Counted from the first letter of the stretch, positions 16,596 through 26,289 are shown. The stretch: DNA of 64,000 nt from Streptomyces sp. M41(2017) (GCF_002078175.1 NZ_MWFK01000003.1:1-64000), one strand, 5' to 3'. Program-made: numbers and translations. The notes: generated by a model from the letters alone, not told the origin.

Positions 16596-18059
16596 CTAGG
16601 AGGAAACGTGAGGGCTCGTCAGTGCGGCTCCGAAGTAGCCCTGCGTGTTGCGGATGGTGATGCCGGCGCTCTTGCCGCACAGGTTGACGGACCCGCTCAG
16701 GACGGGCCCGGAGGCTGAGCCGCGGGCGATCCACACGCAGCCGTCGGTGTTCTCCCCGGGTATGCCGACGACCGTCTCGGCTTTGCCGTCCCTGTTCAGA
16801 TCGGTGAGGTGGACCGCTGCGCCGAACTGGTCTCCGTTCTCGGCGTTGCCGGGCACGCTCGCCGTGTCCTGGGTGTATCCAGCGGCCGTGGCGGTGGTCA
16901 GGCCGTTAGCAGAGCCACGCAGCAGGACAGCCGTTCCGGCGTAGAGGCGTGTGCCGACCGCCTCGCTGGGTGAGCCGACGAGGACGTCGGCGTATCCGTC
17001 GGCATTGACGTCACCGAGGCTGAGCGACTGGCCGAACTGGTCGCCGTCCTCAGCGGTGCCGGGGACACCTGCCGTGGCCTGGTGGAACACCGTCGGCCTT
17101 TGGTCGACGGTGATGCCGTGCGCGCTGCCGTACAGGACCTGGATCTCCCCGCCGCGGTGTGCCGCCCCGGTCTCATTCATCCTGAAGTCGTCGTCCGCGA
17201 TGCCGGTGACCAGGTCACCGTAGCCATCGCCGTTGATGTCGCCGATCTGGCCGGTGTGGCCGTCGGCGTTGGTGAGTTTGACGAGCTCACCGCCCGCACT
17301 CTCCTCATGGACCGGACCACGGAGGTCGCCGGTCGTGGGGCCGGCCATCCAGAAACGCTCTGCCGTGCCGTCACCGTTGACGTCGCCCATCACCACACCG
17401 CGCGCCTCACCGGTGCGCCACTCCCGGTAACCGGAGACGGCCTTGCCGGTACGCGTGAAGGGCCCGCTGTAGGCGGCACCCTCGCAGCGCGAGCCGATAG
17501 CCACCTCCGGGGCGCCGTCGCCGTCCATGTGGCCCGTGGCCAGGGACATCCCGAAGCCGCAGTACGTCATGCCGCCCCCGTACCCGGCCGGAGGGGACAC
17601 GGTTGCGCCGCCCTGCAGACCGCCGGGGCCGCCCCACACGACGGTCACCGAGCCCCGGGACTTGTTGTCGCCGACGGTCTCGTCCGGAGTGCCGACGAGC
17701 AGATCCGCATAGCCGTCCCGGTCCAAGTCGGCGCTGGCGACCGCCGTGCCAAAGGCGTCCCATTGCTCGGGGTCGCCGGGGATTCCGGAGGTCGCCTGGG
17801 TGATGACCGCGCGGCGCGTGGTGCTCACCGAGGATGCCGCCCCGTACAGGACGACGACGGCGCCGGCCTTCTCCACACCGCTGTTGGCGGCGCGGGGCGC
17901 ACCCACCACCAGGTCCCGGTAGCCGTCACCGTTGAAGTCGTCCTGGACAGCGGCCGTGTTGGCCCCCTTGAAAGGGGCGGTTGCCGAGGCCGGCGCCGGA
18001 CTGAGAGTGACGGTGAGAAGGGGGGCGAGCACGGCCGCCGCCCTGACTGCTCTGTGCAA
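16596..18059 (-). CDS. Secreted FG-GAP (integrin-alpha-like) beta-propeller protein
   Basis: Start taken at TTG 18059, six bases after GAGGAG, giving 487 residues: signal peptide (AAAVLAPLLTVTLSPAPASA), then seven FG-GAP/VCBS-type calcium-binding blocks such as FNGDGYRDLVVGAP, LDRDGYADLLVGTP, INGDGYGDLVTGI and LNRDGKAETVVGIP. Seven blades fit a complete propeller. The D-x-D/N-x-D-G loops suggest Ca2+ binding. It should be extracellular; such proteins in Streptomyces have no defined role, though adhesion or ligand binding is plausible. An upstream start at 18143 would place a non-signal stretch in front of the signal peptide. Confidence 0.82.
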   Translation of the reverse strand: MHRAVRAAAVLAPLLTVTLSPAPASATAPFKGANTAAVQDDFNGDGYRDLVVGAPRAANSGVEKAGAVVVLYGAASSVSTTRRAVITQATSGIPGDPEQWDAFGTAVASADLDRDGYADLLVGTPDETVGDNKSRGSVTVVWGGPGGLQGGATVSPPAGYGGGMTYCGFGMSLATGHMDGDGAPEVAIGSRCEGAAYSGPFTRTGKAVSGYREWRTGEARGVVMGDVNGDGTAERFWMAGPTTGDLRGPVHEESAGGELVKLTNADGHTGQIGDINGDGYGDLVTGIADDDFRMNETGAAHRGGEIQVLYGSAHGITVDQRPTVFHQATAGVPGTAEDGDQFGQSLSLGDVNADGYADVLVGSPSEAVGTRLYAGTAVLLRGSANGLTTATAAGYTQDTASVPGNAENGDQFGAAVHLTDLNRDGKAETVVGIPGENTDGCVWIARGSASGPVLSGSVNLCGKSAGITIRNTQGYFGAALTSPHVSS

Positions 18060-18160
18060 CGGAAACTCCTCGGCGGGGCAAGTACGGCAGAACGGCGACA
18101 ACGGGCGGCGCGGCCTGAAGCTCAATCGCTTCACCGGAGGCACGAGATCCCCTGAGGGCT

Positions 18161-18700
18161 GTGCCCGACTGTCCGTCCTTCCCGGCTGCCGTCACGGTCG
18201 TGGGAGAGTCGCTGATCTTCCTACCTCCTGTCAACTGGGTTCTCCTGCAGCCGAGTTTGGCCACCCTCGCGGATCGGGTGCAGGTCCTCACACTCGTCGA
18301 CGAGAGCACTCCGGCCGACCAGACACTTCTGTCCTCTCTCGTCGCCGCGGGAGACGCGGACATGACCACGGCCTACCGCCTGATCGCGGGTGCCCAGGGC
18401 CTGGACATGCCCGCCACCCACGACGACCTGCGTGACATCGTGGAAGCCGACGCGCACAAGGTCCTTCGCGCACTTACTGCTCACCACCGCTGTCGTGATC
18501 GTCCTCGCGCTGTCGGCCGCCGTTGTCGCGGGCAAGGTCGCCCGCATGGACCACGCCGGCTATCCCACCGCCCTCACCCGCGCCGCCGCCAGCTTCGCCG
18601 CGGTCATCACCCGTGCCGCCGTCGTGACCGGCGCCCTCACGCCCTGCACACGATCCCGCGGCAGCCGACAGGATCGGTGGCCGTGTGCGCGCCATGCCCG
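18161..18700 (+). other. Two overlapping coding-like fragments
   Basis: One frame (18161 to about 18480) encodes LADRVQVLTLVDESTPADQT and AGAQGLDMPATHDDLRDIVE. A second frame, from about 18455, encodes a membrane-spanning piece, HLLLTTAVVIVLALSAAVVA, then DHAGYPTALTRAAASFAAVI. Both have good third positions and stop in disorder. They look like remnants of a soluble and a small membrane protein, families unknown. From 18700 to 19069 nothing is assignable. Confidence 0.35.
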
Positions 18701-19069
18701 CAGTGCGACCAGCCAGGCGGTGGCAGTGTGCTCATGTGCAGCGGCTCCGCGGGGTCGGGGTGAGCAGGCCGGGACACGGGTAGGGACGTGCCGGCGGCGG
18801 GCTCGGTTCAGGCGATTGTGCTCGAACGTCCGTCCCCGGCATCGGCAAGAAACTGCGGTGAGCGAGTCACGCAGCGTGCCCGTCCCGGCTGTTGACGCCA
18901 CCCCAGGCGCCTTTTTGAGCGGTCGCTGGGGTGCCCTGTTGACCCCGGGCGCCTGGAGCCGTCAGCGCGTCACGGAGGGCGTGCGGCACCACCCGGGAGC
19001 GCGCCTGAGCTGGGAAAACAGCGCTAGGTTCGATGCCGCCCCCACCCCCCTGCTCTCCTGGAGTGATTC

Positions 19070-20317
19070 TTGTCCAGCCCTGCGCAAAAGACGGCTGCGC
19101 CCGCCTCTGACAGCATGTCCTCGACGGCCTCCGGGCGGCGGCTGGGCTTCCTGGTCCTGGCTTCGCTGACCGCTCTGCCGTCTCTGTCTTCCGACGTCTA
19201 CCTGCCGGCCCTGCCGGACGTCGCCGAAACCTTCGCCACGACCGCGGTCGTCGTCCAGTTCACCTTGACCTCGTGCCTGATCGGCATGGCCCTCGGGCAG
19301 CTCGCCATCGGTCCCCTCTCCGACCGCCTGGGCCGCCGCCGCCCCCTCCTGGCGGGCATGACCCTCTACACCGCCGCGTCCCTCGCCTGCGCGCTGGCCC
19401 CCACCGCGGGCACGCTGATCGGACTGCGGTTCGTCCAGGGCGCCGCCGGGGCCGCCGGTATCGTCATCGCCCGTGCGATCATCCGGGATCTCTACGAGGG
19501 CGTGAAGATCGCCCAGGCCTTCTCCACCCTCATGCTCATCTCCGGCGTCGCCCCCGTCATCGCCCCGCTCTTCGGAAGCACGCTCCTGCACGTCACAAAC
19601 TGGCGCGGCGTCTTCGCCGCCCTGGCCGTCCTGGGCCTGGCCGTCGTCGCCGTCATCGCGCTCGGCCTGCCCGAAACCCTTCCCGCCACGTCACGCCGCA
19701 GTCGGGGCGTGGGCCTGGCGCAGATGCGGAGCCTGTTCGCCGACCGCGTCTTCACCGGCTGCCGCATCGCCGCCGACGGCGCCTTCGCCGCCTTCTTCGC
19801 CTACCTCGCCGCTTCCCCCTTTGTCCTGCAGAACCTCTACGGCGCCAGCCCCCAGACCTACGCCCTGCTCTTCGGCCTCAACGCCGCCGGTATGGTCGCC
19901 ACCGGCCAGCTCAACGGCCGCTACCTCATCCGCCGCTTCCCCCTCCACACGATCATCACCGCGGGCCTCGGCCTGCTCCTGCTGGCCGGCCTGGGCATGC
20001 TCGCCCTCGCCACCGGCCTGCTCGGCCACCCCAGCCTGACTATCGTCTGCAGCGTCCTCTTTGTCCTCGTCTCCAGCCTCGGCCTGCTCATCGGCAACGC
20101 CAACGCCCTGGCCATGAACCGCACCGCCCATGCTGCCGGAGCCGCCTCCGCCCTCCTTGGCTCCTCCAGCTTCCTCGTCGGCGCCCTCGTCTCCCCTCTG
20201 GCCGGCCTCACCAACAGCGCCGTTCCCATGGCCCTCATCCAGACCCTCGCCGCAGCAGCCGCCCTCACCTCCTACACCGTCCTCACCCGCAGCCACCTCA
20301 ACCCAGAGCCGCAATAG
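19070..20317 (+). CDS. Bcr/CflA-family MFS drug exporter
   Basis: A 415-residue, 12-transmembrane transporter. TTG at 19070 follows CTGGAGTGATTC. TM1 contains SLSSDVYLPALPDVAETF, typical of the DHA1 Bcr/CflA group; the cytoplasmic loop 2-3 carries GPLSDRLGRRRPLL (MFS motif A) and TM5 has the ISGVAPVIAPLFGS antiporter-type motif. Predicted to use the proton gradient to expel small drugs such as bicyclomycin- or chloramphenicol-like compounds. No neighbouring regulator or biosynthetic genes, so the substrate is unknown. Confidence 0.9.
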   Translation: MSSPAQKTAAPASDSMSSTASGRRLGFLVLASLTALPSLSSDVYLPALPDVAETFATTAVVVQFTLTSCLIGMALGQLAIGPLSDRLGRRRPLLAGMTLYTAASLACALAPTAGTLIGLRFVQGAAGAAGIVIARAIIRDLYEGVKIAQAFSTLMLISGVAPVIAPLFGSTLLHVTNWRGVFAALAVLGLAVVAVIALGLPETLPATSRRSRGVGLAQMRSLFADRVFTGCRIAADGAFAAFFAYLAASPFVLQNLYGASPQTYALLFGLNAAGMVATGQLNGRYLIRRFPLHTIITAGLGLLLLAGLGMLALATGLLGHPSLTIVCSVLFVLVSSLGLLIGNANALAMNRTAHAAGAASALLGSSSFLVGALVSPLAGLTNSAVPMALIQTLAAAAALTSYTVLTRSHLNPEPQ

Positions 20318-20527
20318 CCACCGAGGCGCACGCCGAGACCTCTGCTTCAACGCCCCGATCACGGAGCACAATGGAGCCTGTGCCCCCTGCGCTGTCCACC
20401 TTCCGGCGGGATGGCCAGCCGGGGCGCGTGGATCTGACCAAGCGTCCGCGGTCCGATCGCTGACCCAGTCCGTGAACTTCGTGCCAGCCCGGGCAGGTCT
20501 GGCAAGCGGGACCCTGCGGAGGTGAGC

Positions 20528-21049
20528 GTGACGAGGAGTGACTCGTTCGGACAGACATGGACCCGTCTGACCGAGTGGCTGGCCGTGATGGCCCCGGAGA
20601 GTCTGGCCGCGGTGCGGCCGGCTGTTGCCAGACAGGGCATCCCCCAGGAACTGGGGGAGTTGTACGCGCATTGCGACGGATCGCTCCCCACCGAGGCAGG
20701 GCGGTTCCTGGTGTCCGGATGCGGTCTCCTCGGCCTGGACGAGGCCATGGCGCTCCGTGCGCGCCTGGCGTCCCTGGTGGACGGACCGGATGTGGAGACC
20801 GACTGGTGGCGCCTGGACTGGGTTCCGTGGGCGGCGAACCACGACGGAGCGAGCTGCCTCTTCGTCGACATCGGGACCGGCCCGGGCCGGGGCAGCATCG
20901 GCTACTTCTTCCAGGAGTCAGGTGGGGAAGAACAGCTGTGGCCCTCGATCACCGCCTTCCTGGAAGCTTTCGCCCACGCCGTGGAGGAGGGCACACCGTT
21001 CTTCGGCGAAACGCCGATCGTGCACGGCGGGGCACTGGGCTGGGATTGA
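20528..21049 (+). CDS. SMI1/KNR4 (SUKH-1) domain protein, orphan immunity-type
   Basis: A 173-residue protein. GGAGG at 20518-20522 favours the GTG at 20528 over one at 20522. The SUKH features are present: RQGIPQELGELYAHCDGSLP near residue 40, then WVPWAANHDGASCLFVDIGT near 100. SUKH proteins often neutralise nuclease or other toxins in contact-dependent and polymorphic toxin systems, and act in the cytoplasm. No toxin is encoded beside it; a truncated IS5 transposase lies just downstream, so a partner may have been lost. Confidence 0.75.
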   Translation: MTRSDSFGQTWTRLTEWLAVMAPESLAAVRPAVARQGIPQELGELYAHCDGSLPTEAGRFLVSGCGLLGLDEAMALRARLASLVDGPDVETDWWRLDWVPWAANHDGASCLFVDIGTGPGRGSIGYFFQESGGEEQLWPSITAFLEAFAHAVEEGTPFFGETPIVHGGALGWD

Positions 21050-21156
21050 GAACAGGGCCGATCCCACGGTGTGACTGGGACCGACCCTGATGCTGAGAGG
21101 GAAACACCAAGGCGGAGCGTGCCCTTCGGTGGAGGGGGCCGCACGGGGCAGGATGC

Positions 21157-21753
21157 GTGCCGAAGCCGGCGAAGAAGCGCGGGGTGCGGATCCCGTGGGT
21201 CACCGACGCCCGCGGGGAGCGCTACGACCGTTCCGAGGAACCGCCGGGCGGCATGTTCGTCGAACCCCGAGACCACGGACTGGACCGCTCACGCGGTGGG
21301 TTCACCACCAAGGTCCACCTGGCGGTTGAGCAGGGTCAGAAGCCCATGGCGATCGTAATCACGGCAGGACAGTGCGGTGACTCGCCACAGTTCGAATCTG
21401 TGCTGGACAAGGTTCGCGTGCCCCGCATCAGGCCCGGCCGGCCACGCGTCCGTCCCGCTCGGGTGCGGGCCGACAAGGCGTACGCCTCCCGCAAGAACCG
21501 TGCCTACCTGCGCCGGCGCGGGATCCGTTACACCATCCCGGACAAGGCCGACCAGGCCCGCAACCGTCGGAAGCTCGGCTCCCGCGGCGGCCAGCCGCCG
21601 CGCTTCGATTCGGTTGACTACCGCGAACGTCACGCGGTCGAGTGCGGGATCAACCGGCTCAAGAGGCACCGCGCCGTCGCCACGCGTTACGACAAGCTCG
21701 CGGTCTGCTACGAAGCGACTGTCCTCATCGCTGCCATCGACGAGTGGCTGTGA
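21157..21753 (+). pseudogene. N-terminally truncated IS5-family transposase
   Basis: The remaining ~198 residues contain HGLDRSRGGFTTKVHLAVEQ, RVRADKAYASRKNRAYLRRR (second catalytic Asp) and the C-terminal ECGINRLKRHRAVATRYDKL (catalytic Glu; relatives have VERxFxRLK). The N-terminal DNA-binding region and first catalytic Asp (in a VDS/VDATVV-type motif) are missing; sequence immediately upstream does not encode them in any frame. The element is therefore inactive. No clear terminal inverted repeats were found. Confidence 0.8.
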
Positions 21754-21763
21754 TCCCCGGCCG

Positions 21764-22285
21764 TCATACGGCGGGATCCACGTTCCACGTCTCCGGCAGA
21801 TCGCCGCCGCAGAATACGCAGACGAAGTCGCCCTCGCGCACGATGTTGTGCTCCTGGCAGTCGGGGCATCGTCGGAACACCATCTCGTGGGTGAAGCCAG
21901 AGGGCCGCCCAAGTTCTAAGTCGTCCAGAGCATGAGCGACTGCCGCCCAAGAGGTGACGTCCGGGCAGTACCCGGTTGACTGGTTGCTGACCTCGCCCAC
22001 CGTCCACCGGTCTGCCTCGCGCACGAAGCTGATCTCGCCAGCACCCAGAACCATGTTCCCGCCAGCGCAGGCCACGTGCTCGCTTCGCCGCGGCGCCAGC
22101 CGAAGCACACCATCCGTGCCGACCACGAAGGTCCACGGCTCGGTCAGCTCTGCCGCCGATCGCTCAGCGATCCAGTCGTCGAAGTCAGCCGCCGAGCTGA
22201 TCCGGCACCCGCCGCTGCCAGACCGGACCGCAGCCTTCAGCTCCACCGGTCCCACATATCGGTAACTCCGCCCCCGCACACTCAC
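21764..22285 (-). CDS. Hypothetical protein with C-terminal zinc ribbon
   Basis: About 173 residues; the GTG at 22285 is preferred, but a GTG at 22315 is in frame. The body (RYVGPVELKAAVRSGSGGCR, then TEPWTFVVGTDGVLRLAPRR) looks beta-rich, and the C-terminus has paired CPDC and CVFCGG, a zinc ribbon that could bind nucleic acid or protein. Codon bias is good. It lies head-on to the IS5 remnant, ten bases away. Family name not known to me. Confidence 0.6.
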   Translation of the reverse strand: MSVRGRSYRYVGPVELKAAVRSGSGGCRISSAADFDDWIAERSAAELTEPWTFVVGTDGVLRLAPRRSEHVACAGGNMVLGAGEISFVREADRWTVGEVSNQSTGYCPDVTSWAAVAHALDDLELGRPSGFTHEMVFRRCPDCQEHNIVREGDFVCVFCGGDLPETWNVDPAV

Positions 22286-22752
22286 ATCAGCCAACCTAGA
22301 GCACTTCCGACACACGCCCTAGTGCGGCGGGGGCCGCTGTCGTCGCAGGGAGGCCGGTGGCGGGATGGTAGGCGAGGAAGTCATGGGGGCCTGGCGTTCC
22401 ACCTCGCTGATCGCGGTGGGTGTCACGTTGCGTAGTGGACGCAAACGGGCAGCGACTTTCTGTTGCTGTGGTCAGCGCCGACAGGGCAGGGGTGATCGCT
22501 TTCGCGACACAGCGATAGCCCCTCACCAAGGCCGTCGAGGGTTCCGAGCACGGGGGTGTGCGCTACGAGATCACGAAGGAGCGGTGGGAGCAGCGGCAAG
22601 CGTAGGCGGCGCGCGTCGCCGATCACCGCCCCTTGTGTTGCAGGGCACCTGCAGCCGCTGAATCCCGGACCGCAGCCCACCCCCGGCGGGGTCGGGCAGT
22701 TGGCGAGGCCGACATCTCCGCCGGAAGGCGTCGCGATCTTGTCGACGCAGGT

Positions 22753-22850
22753 CACGGACGTCTGGGTTGTGACTGAAGTACTGCTGTCGGTGCGGCTGTT
22801 ATTGCCGAGCTGGCCGGAGCCGTGGGCGCCCCAGGAGCGCACCGTGCAGC
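22753..22850 (-). pseudogene. RCC1-repeat remnant
   Basis: The frame reads VRSWGAHGSGQLGNNSRTDS followed by STSV, one blade of an RCC1 beta-propeller (V--WG-N--GQLGNGST-DS). Neither flank continues the propeller. It is a scrap of an otherwise lost gene. The rest of 22316-23167 has short frames on both strands with no recognisable product. Confidence 0.45.
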
Positions 22851-23167
22851 CGTCGAGCAGGCGATGCTATGTCCGCGGCCGCGGCCCGTGTCAGCGCTCA
22901 GCCTGTCACCGAAGCTCGACGGTGCAGGGCTCCTGCTGAACTCGCAGCCGTCGGTACCCACTCCAACGTCGGAGAGGATGACCGGCTAGCAGGCAATGAC
23001 TGCTGGCTAGCCGAGCCCCCGTCCCACTACGCTCCTGAAGCGCAACGTGGCTGGTGAAGGCTGTCACGCCTGTCACGTCGCGCGTCTGAGACTGAATGGG
23101 CAGGGGCTGTCGGGTGACGAAGCGACTGACCCGGCTGTGTGACGGTGCGACAACGAGGGGGGCGTAC

Positions 23168-23767
23168 ATGGAGTGGGGAACAGTTGCCAGCGTCATCGCT
23201 GGCGGGTTAATAGGCCTCAGCGGCGACACCATCGGCAGAATCGGTGCCCGGCGCCAAGCTCGGCGGGCCCGGCAGGAAGCCCTGGAGGATGCCGAGACAG
23301 CGCGACAGCACGCGATCGAGGACGAGGGCAGGAAAGCACGGGAAGACCGTCAACGCCACGCGGTGGAGAAGATTCTGGGCGCCTACCTGGAGCACCCGAT
23401 CCTGCTGGTCGGTCAGGAGCATGAGGACACTGTGCGGAGCGCCACCGACATCTATCGCGTCCTGGCGTTCGAGCAGTCGTTCCTGCTGGACGACGACCTA
23501 CGCCACCGCATCGTGGAGATCAGCGATCTTCTGGACCTCGCCGTAGCTGGCGCGGTACCGGGATACTCCCTCCCGGAGGTCGCGTTTTTGTCGAGGAGCG
23601 AGACACGGATGCTCATGGGGGTCTGGTCCCGCGGCAGCGAGCTGCCGGACTCCATCAAAAGCTGGCACGACATACGGCAGTTGCGCCCACAGATCGCAGC
23701 CCAGTGGCAGCAAACGCTCCGCGACGGGGGCCTGTCCATCAGCCTCCCGCCACTCTCCATCTACTGA
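23168..23767 (+). CDS. Membrane-anchored hypothetical protein with coiled coil and TTA codon
   Basis: A 199-residue protein from ATG 23168 after GAGGGGGG. A short hydrophobic N-terminus (VASVIAGGLIGLSGD) is followed by a long Arg/Glu/Ala-rich helix (residues about 25-70, with ARRQARRARQEALEDAETAR), then a helical C-terminal domain. It resembles small actinobacterial proteins anchored by one N-terminal segment and exposing a coiled coil to the cytoplasm. Codon TTA at 23207-23209 suggests bldA dependence. Function unknown. A good terminator follows. Confidence 0.65.
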   Translation: MEWGTVASVIAGGLIGLSGDTIGRIGARRQARRARQEALEDAETARQHAIEDEGRKAREDRQRHAVEKILGAYLEHPILLVGQEHEDTVRSATDIYRVLAFEQSFLLDDDLRHRIVEISDLLDLAVAGAVPGYSLPEVAFLSRSETRMLMGVWSRGSELPDSIKSWHDIRQLRPQIAAQWQQTLRDGGLSISLPPLSIY

Positions 23768-23807
23768 GTCCGGCGCCGACGCAGCGCCGAACGCTGCCCG
23801 GGCATAC

Positions 23808-23842
23808 AGCAGCCCCCGACCGGAATCCGGTCGAGGGCTGCT
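23808..23842 (+). terminator. Hairpin terminator
   Basis: AGCAGCCCCCGACCGG pairs with CCGGTCGAGGGCTGCT around an AAT loop (16 positions, one mismatch). Begins 41 bases after the stop of the upstream membrane-anchored protein gene, so it probably ends that transcript. Confidence 0.75.
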
Positions 23843-23873
23843 CGCCGCGCTGTGGCCGTGAAGGGCGGTCGCC

Positions 23874-24620
23874 TTGCGGTCGGACACCTCCGGTGACGAC
23901 CTGCGCGTCCTGGAACTCGATGTGCAGTCCCAGGAATCCGCGGACGTTGCGGTGCGGGTCGTCATTGACGAAGCGGGGCCTGGACGTGGTCGTGCACAAC
24001 GCGGCTCACCTGCTCGTCGGCTATACCGCGGCGTTCACCGCCGACGACATCGCGCACCTGTTCGATGTCAATGTGCTCGGTGCGCAGCGCATCAACCGGG
24101 CGGTGCTCCCGCACCTGCGCGCGCGCCGGGCCGGCACACTGCTCTATGTCGGCAGCACGACCAGCGTCATCGTGCCGCCGTTCCTGGGGCCCTACGTCGC
24201 CTCGAAGTCCGCGTTCGACGCGCTGGCACAGGTCACCTCCTACGAGGCCAACCACTTCGGCATCGAGACCGTGATCGTGATGCCCGGACGCTTCACCCAG
24301 GGCACCGAGCACTTCCCGAACTCCGGCCGGGCGAGCGACACCGCGGTGACCGCGCAATACGCCGAGCTTGACGACTTGGTGGCACGGAACGAGGACGCCA
24401 CCAACGGCCTGTTCGACCCGCATACGACGCGAACCCGACCGCCGTCGCTGACGAGATCGCCCGTATCCTCGCCCTGCCGGCCGGCGCGAAGCCGGCGCGC
24501 AGCGTGGTCGACTTCTCACACGGCGGGGTCGAGAAGGTCAACGACCTGGCGTTGACCGCGCAGCGCGACTACGTGCGGCGCATGGGGTTCGGCAACCTCC
24601 TGGGCAGCCAAACCCGCTGA
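23874..24620 (+). pseudogene. Broken short-chain dehydrogenase (SDR)
   Basis: Three frame segments together give most of an SDR: DDLRVLELDVQSQESADVAV, then LDVVVHNAAHLLVGYTAAFT with catalytic-type YVASKSAFDAL (Tyr-x3-Lys), then DANPTAVADEIARILALPAG to the stop at 24620. The N-terminal TGxxxGxG nucleotide-binding segment is absent and indels near 23970 and 24420 break the frame. Convergent with the MarR gene. Original enzymes of this type reduce or oxidise small carbonyl compounds. Confidence 0.75.
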
Positions 24621-24669
24621 CCGCAAGCCCGGCCGGGCACCGCCTCACGAGCGGGCGGGGCCCGGCGTA

Positions 24670-25110
24670 TCAGGCAGTGGCATTGCGGCGCAGGACCGCC
24701 GCGAGGGCGTTGCGCAGATCATTCTGCGCGTCCGCGGAGAGCCCGCCGAGAAGGTCGGCCTCCATCTGCCGGATGTCGTGGCGAGTGGCCAGGACCAGGT
24801 CACGACCCTCCTCGGTGAGCCGCACCGTACGACGACGGCGGTCCGCCCCGTCGACCTCGCGGGCGATCAGGCCACGGTCGCCGAGGGCGTCCAAGTGGCC
24901 GATCAGCCGGGTGGGATCGCGGCGGCTGCGACGCGCGAGCTCCTTCTGCGTCAGCCCGGACTCGCCCATAAGGCGGCTCAGGATCACGTACTCCCACGTA
25001 GTGACGCCGTGAGCCTTCAGGATCGGCGCCTCGCGCTCGACGACGAGGTCCAGCAGCCCACTGAGCAGCGCGCCGAGCTCCTCACCGGGCCCGTCATCCC
25101 TTGCAGCCAT
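24670..25110 (-). CDS. MarR-family regulator of the divergent VOC gene
   Basis: A 146-residue winged-helix protein. TTWEYVILSRLMGESGLTQK leads into the recognition region ARRSRRDPTRLIGHLDALGD and the wing DGADRRRRTVRLTEEGR. ATG at 25110. Its start is only 26 bases from that of the VOC protein gene, and a perfect palindrome lies between them, so autorepression and control of the VOC gene are likely. MarR proteins typically respond to phenolic or oxidative ligands; the ligand here is unknown. Confidence 0.88.
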   Translation of the reverse strand: MAARDDGPGEELGALLSGLLDLVVEREAPILKAHGVTTWEYVILSRLMGESGLTQKELARRSRRDPTRLIGHLDALGDRGLIAREVDGADRRRRTVRLTEEGRDLVLATRHDIRQMEADLLGGLSADAQNDLRNALAAVLRRNATA

Positions 25111-25122
25111 TCATACACCCGC

Positions 25123-25135
25123 GTAGATTATCTAC
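25123..25135. promoter_or_regulatory. MarR operator candidate
   Basis: GTAGAT-T-ATCTAC is a perfect 13-base palindrome in the 26-base gap between divergent MarR and VOC genes. It touches both start regions, so one bound dimer could silence both promoters. AT-rich against a GC-rich background, typical of MarR sites. Confidence 0.7.
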
Positions 25136-25136
25136 T

Positions 25137-25616
25137 ATGACAAACGAAGTTGCGGCCGGAGCCGCGTCTGACAATACCGACCAGGACACCCCACCAAGCC
25201 GCGTGCGTTTCGGCATGGTCGTGCTCTACGTCCGCGATCTTCACGCCTCGATCGCGTTCTACCGCCTCCTCGGGCTCAACATGCCCGATCCCGACCCCGA
25301 GCGCCCGGTCGCGGCCTACATGGAGGGCGGCGCCACAAGGATGATCATCACCACCGACCTCGTCGCACAGCGCTTTGACCCCGGATGGATCCGCCCCGAG
25401 CGGAGCGGCTACCAGCAGGTCGTCGAGTTTTTTGTCGACAGCGACTCGGCCGTCGACGCCGCGTGGGAACAACTGACTGCCGCAGGCTACAAGGGCACCA
25501 CGGCCCCCGGACACCTCCTCGGGCCCTACGCGACGATGGTGGAGGATCCGGACAACAACGTGGTACTGATCACCAACGAACCGGCCGACGCGGAAACGCC
25601 CGCGCCCGCGGAGTAA
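25137..25616 (+). CDS. VOC-superfamily (glyoxalase/bleomycin-resistance-like) protein
   Basis: A 159-residue protein with the paired beta-alpha-beta-beta-beta folds of the VOC group: FGMVVLYVRDLHASIAFYRL near residue 24 and YATMVEDPDNNVVLITNEPA near 135. An N-terminal disordered tail precedes the fold. The C-terminal metal-ligand Glu position reads VVLI rather than xEL, so metal-dependent catalysis is uncertain; it could be a binding protein or dioxygenase-like enzyme. No ribosome binding site precedes the ATG, which lies just after the operator; a leaderless transcript is possible. Confidence 0.82.
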   Translation: MTNEVAAGAASDNTDQDTPPSRVRFGMVVLYVRDLHASIAFYRLLGLNMPDPDPERPVAAYMEGGATRMIITTDLVAQRFDPGWIRPERSGYQQVVEFFVDSDSAVDAAWEQLTAAGYKGTTAPGHLLGPYATMVEDPDNNVVLITNEPADAETPAPAE

Positions 25617-25800
25617 AGCAACGAGTATCGCGCGCATCGAAGACCCCCGTACACGCGACACCACAGCGCTGCTGGAACCGGCAGAAGCGTCATACACGGC
25701 TGGCGAACGGTCACATGTCCACCTCGCGCAGAAGCCGGCTAGTGAAGCGCGCCGCGGACAAGAGCCCACCGCTGAAGGTTCGTAGCGACAGTTACGTCGG

Positions 25801-25875
25801 CGGCAGCCGGCCAGGACATGGTGCGTTCAATGACCCAGCGGCGACGCCCCAAGCGTCGCGAGTGCACCTGACCTG
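25801..25875 (-). pseudogene. IS5-type transposase C-terminal scrap
   Basis: The minus strand reads RRLGRRRWVIERTMSW, corresponding to the catalytic-Glu end of IS5-family transposases (RRWVVERTFAW). Only about 25 residues remain. The rest of 25617-26040 is unassigned. Confidence 0.45.
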
Positions 25876-26040
25876 GTCCTTGCTCCAACGGGCAAAGCGT
25901 AGGTAGGCCGTTGGCCAGGCCGGCCCGAACACTGGCGGGACGTGCCGCTATGCATAGTCCGAAGTCGCCATGAACCCGATCGGGCAATCACGATCCCCGG
26001 CACACCGAGAAGTGTCGCCCCACTGACTCGGCGTGAGAAG

Positions 26041-26060
26041 AAGGCCCATGGGGCCTTTTT
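26041..26060 (+). terminator. Intrinsic terminator-like hairpin with T-run
   Basis: AAGGCCC and GGGCCTT pair around ATG and are followed directly by TTT (five T in a row including stem bases). It lies well beyond the VOC gene and before the beta-propeller gene; the transcript it would end is not identified. Confidence 0.5.
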
Positions 26061-26289
26061 CCGGGATCCGCGGACGGGCTCTGCGGGCGCCGGGCGTCCA
26101 CGGCTTGCCACGCCCCGGCGCACGACCCGCACGCACTCCCCGCGTGCACCCCGCACCTCTCGCACCCTTCTGTACGCGCTCCGCCACGGTACGTAGCGTG
26201 TCCCCCGTAACCTGTCAGGGCAGGTCAACTCACCACGCAACGGGCCCCGTTCGCAACGCGGCGGGCCACCGGTGCATCAGGGGGAAGCG

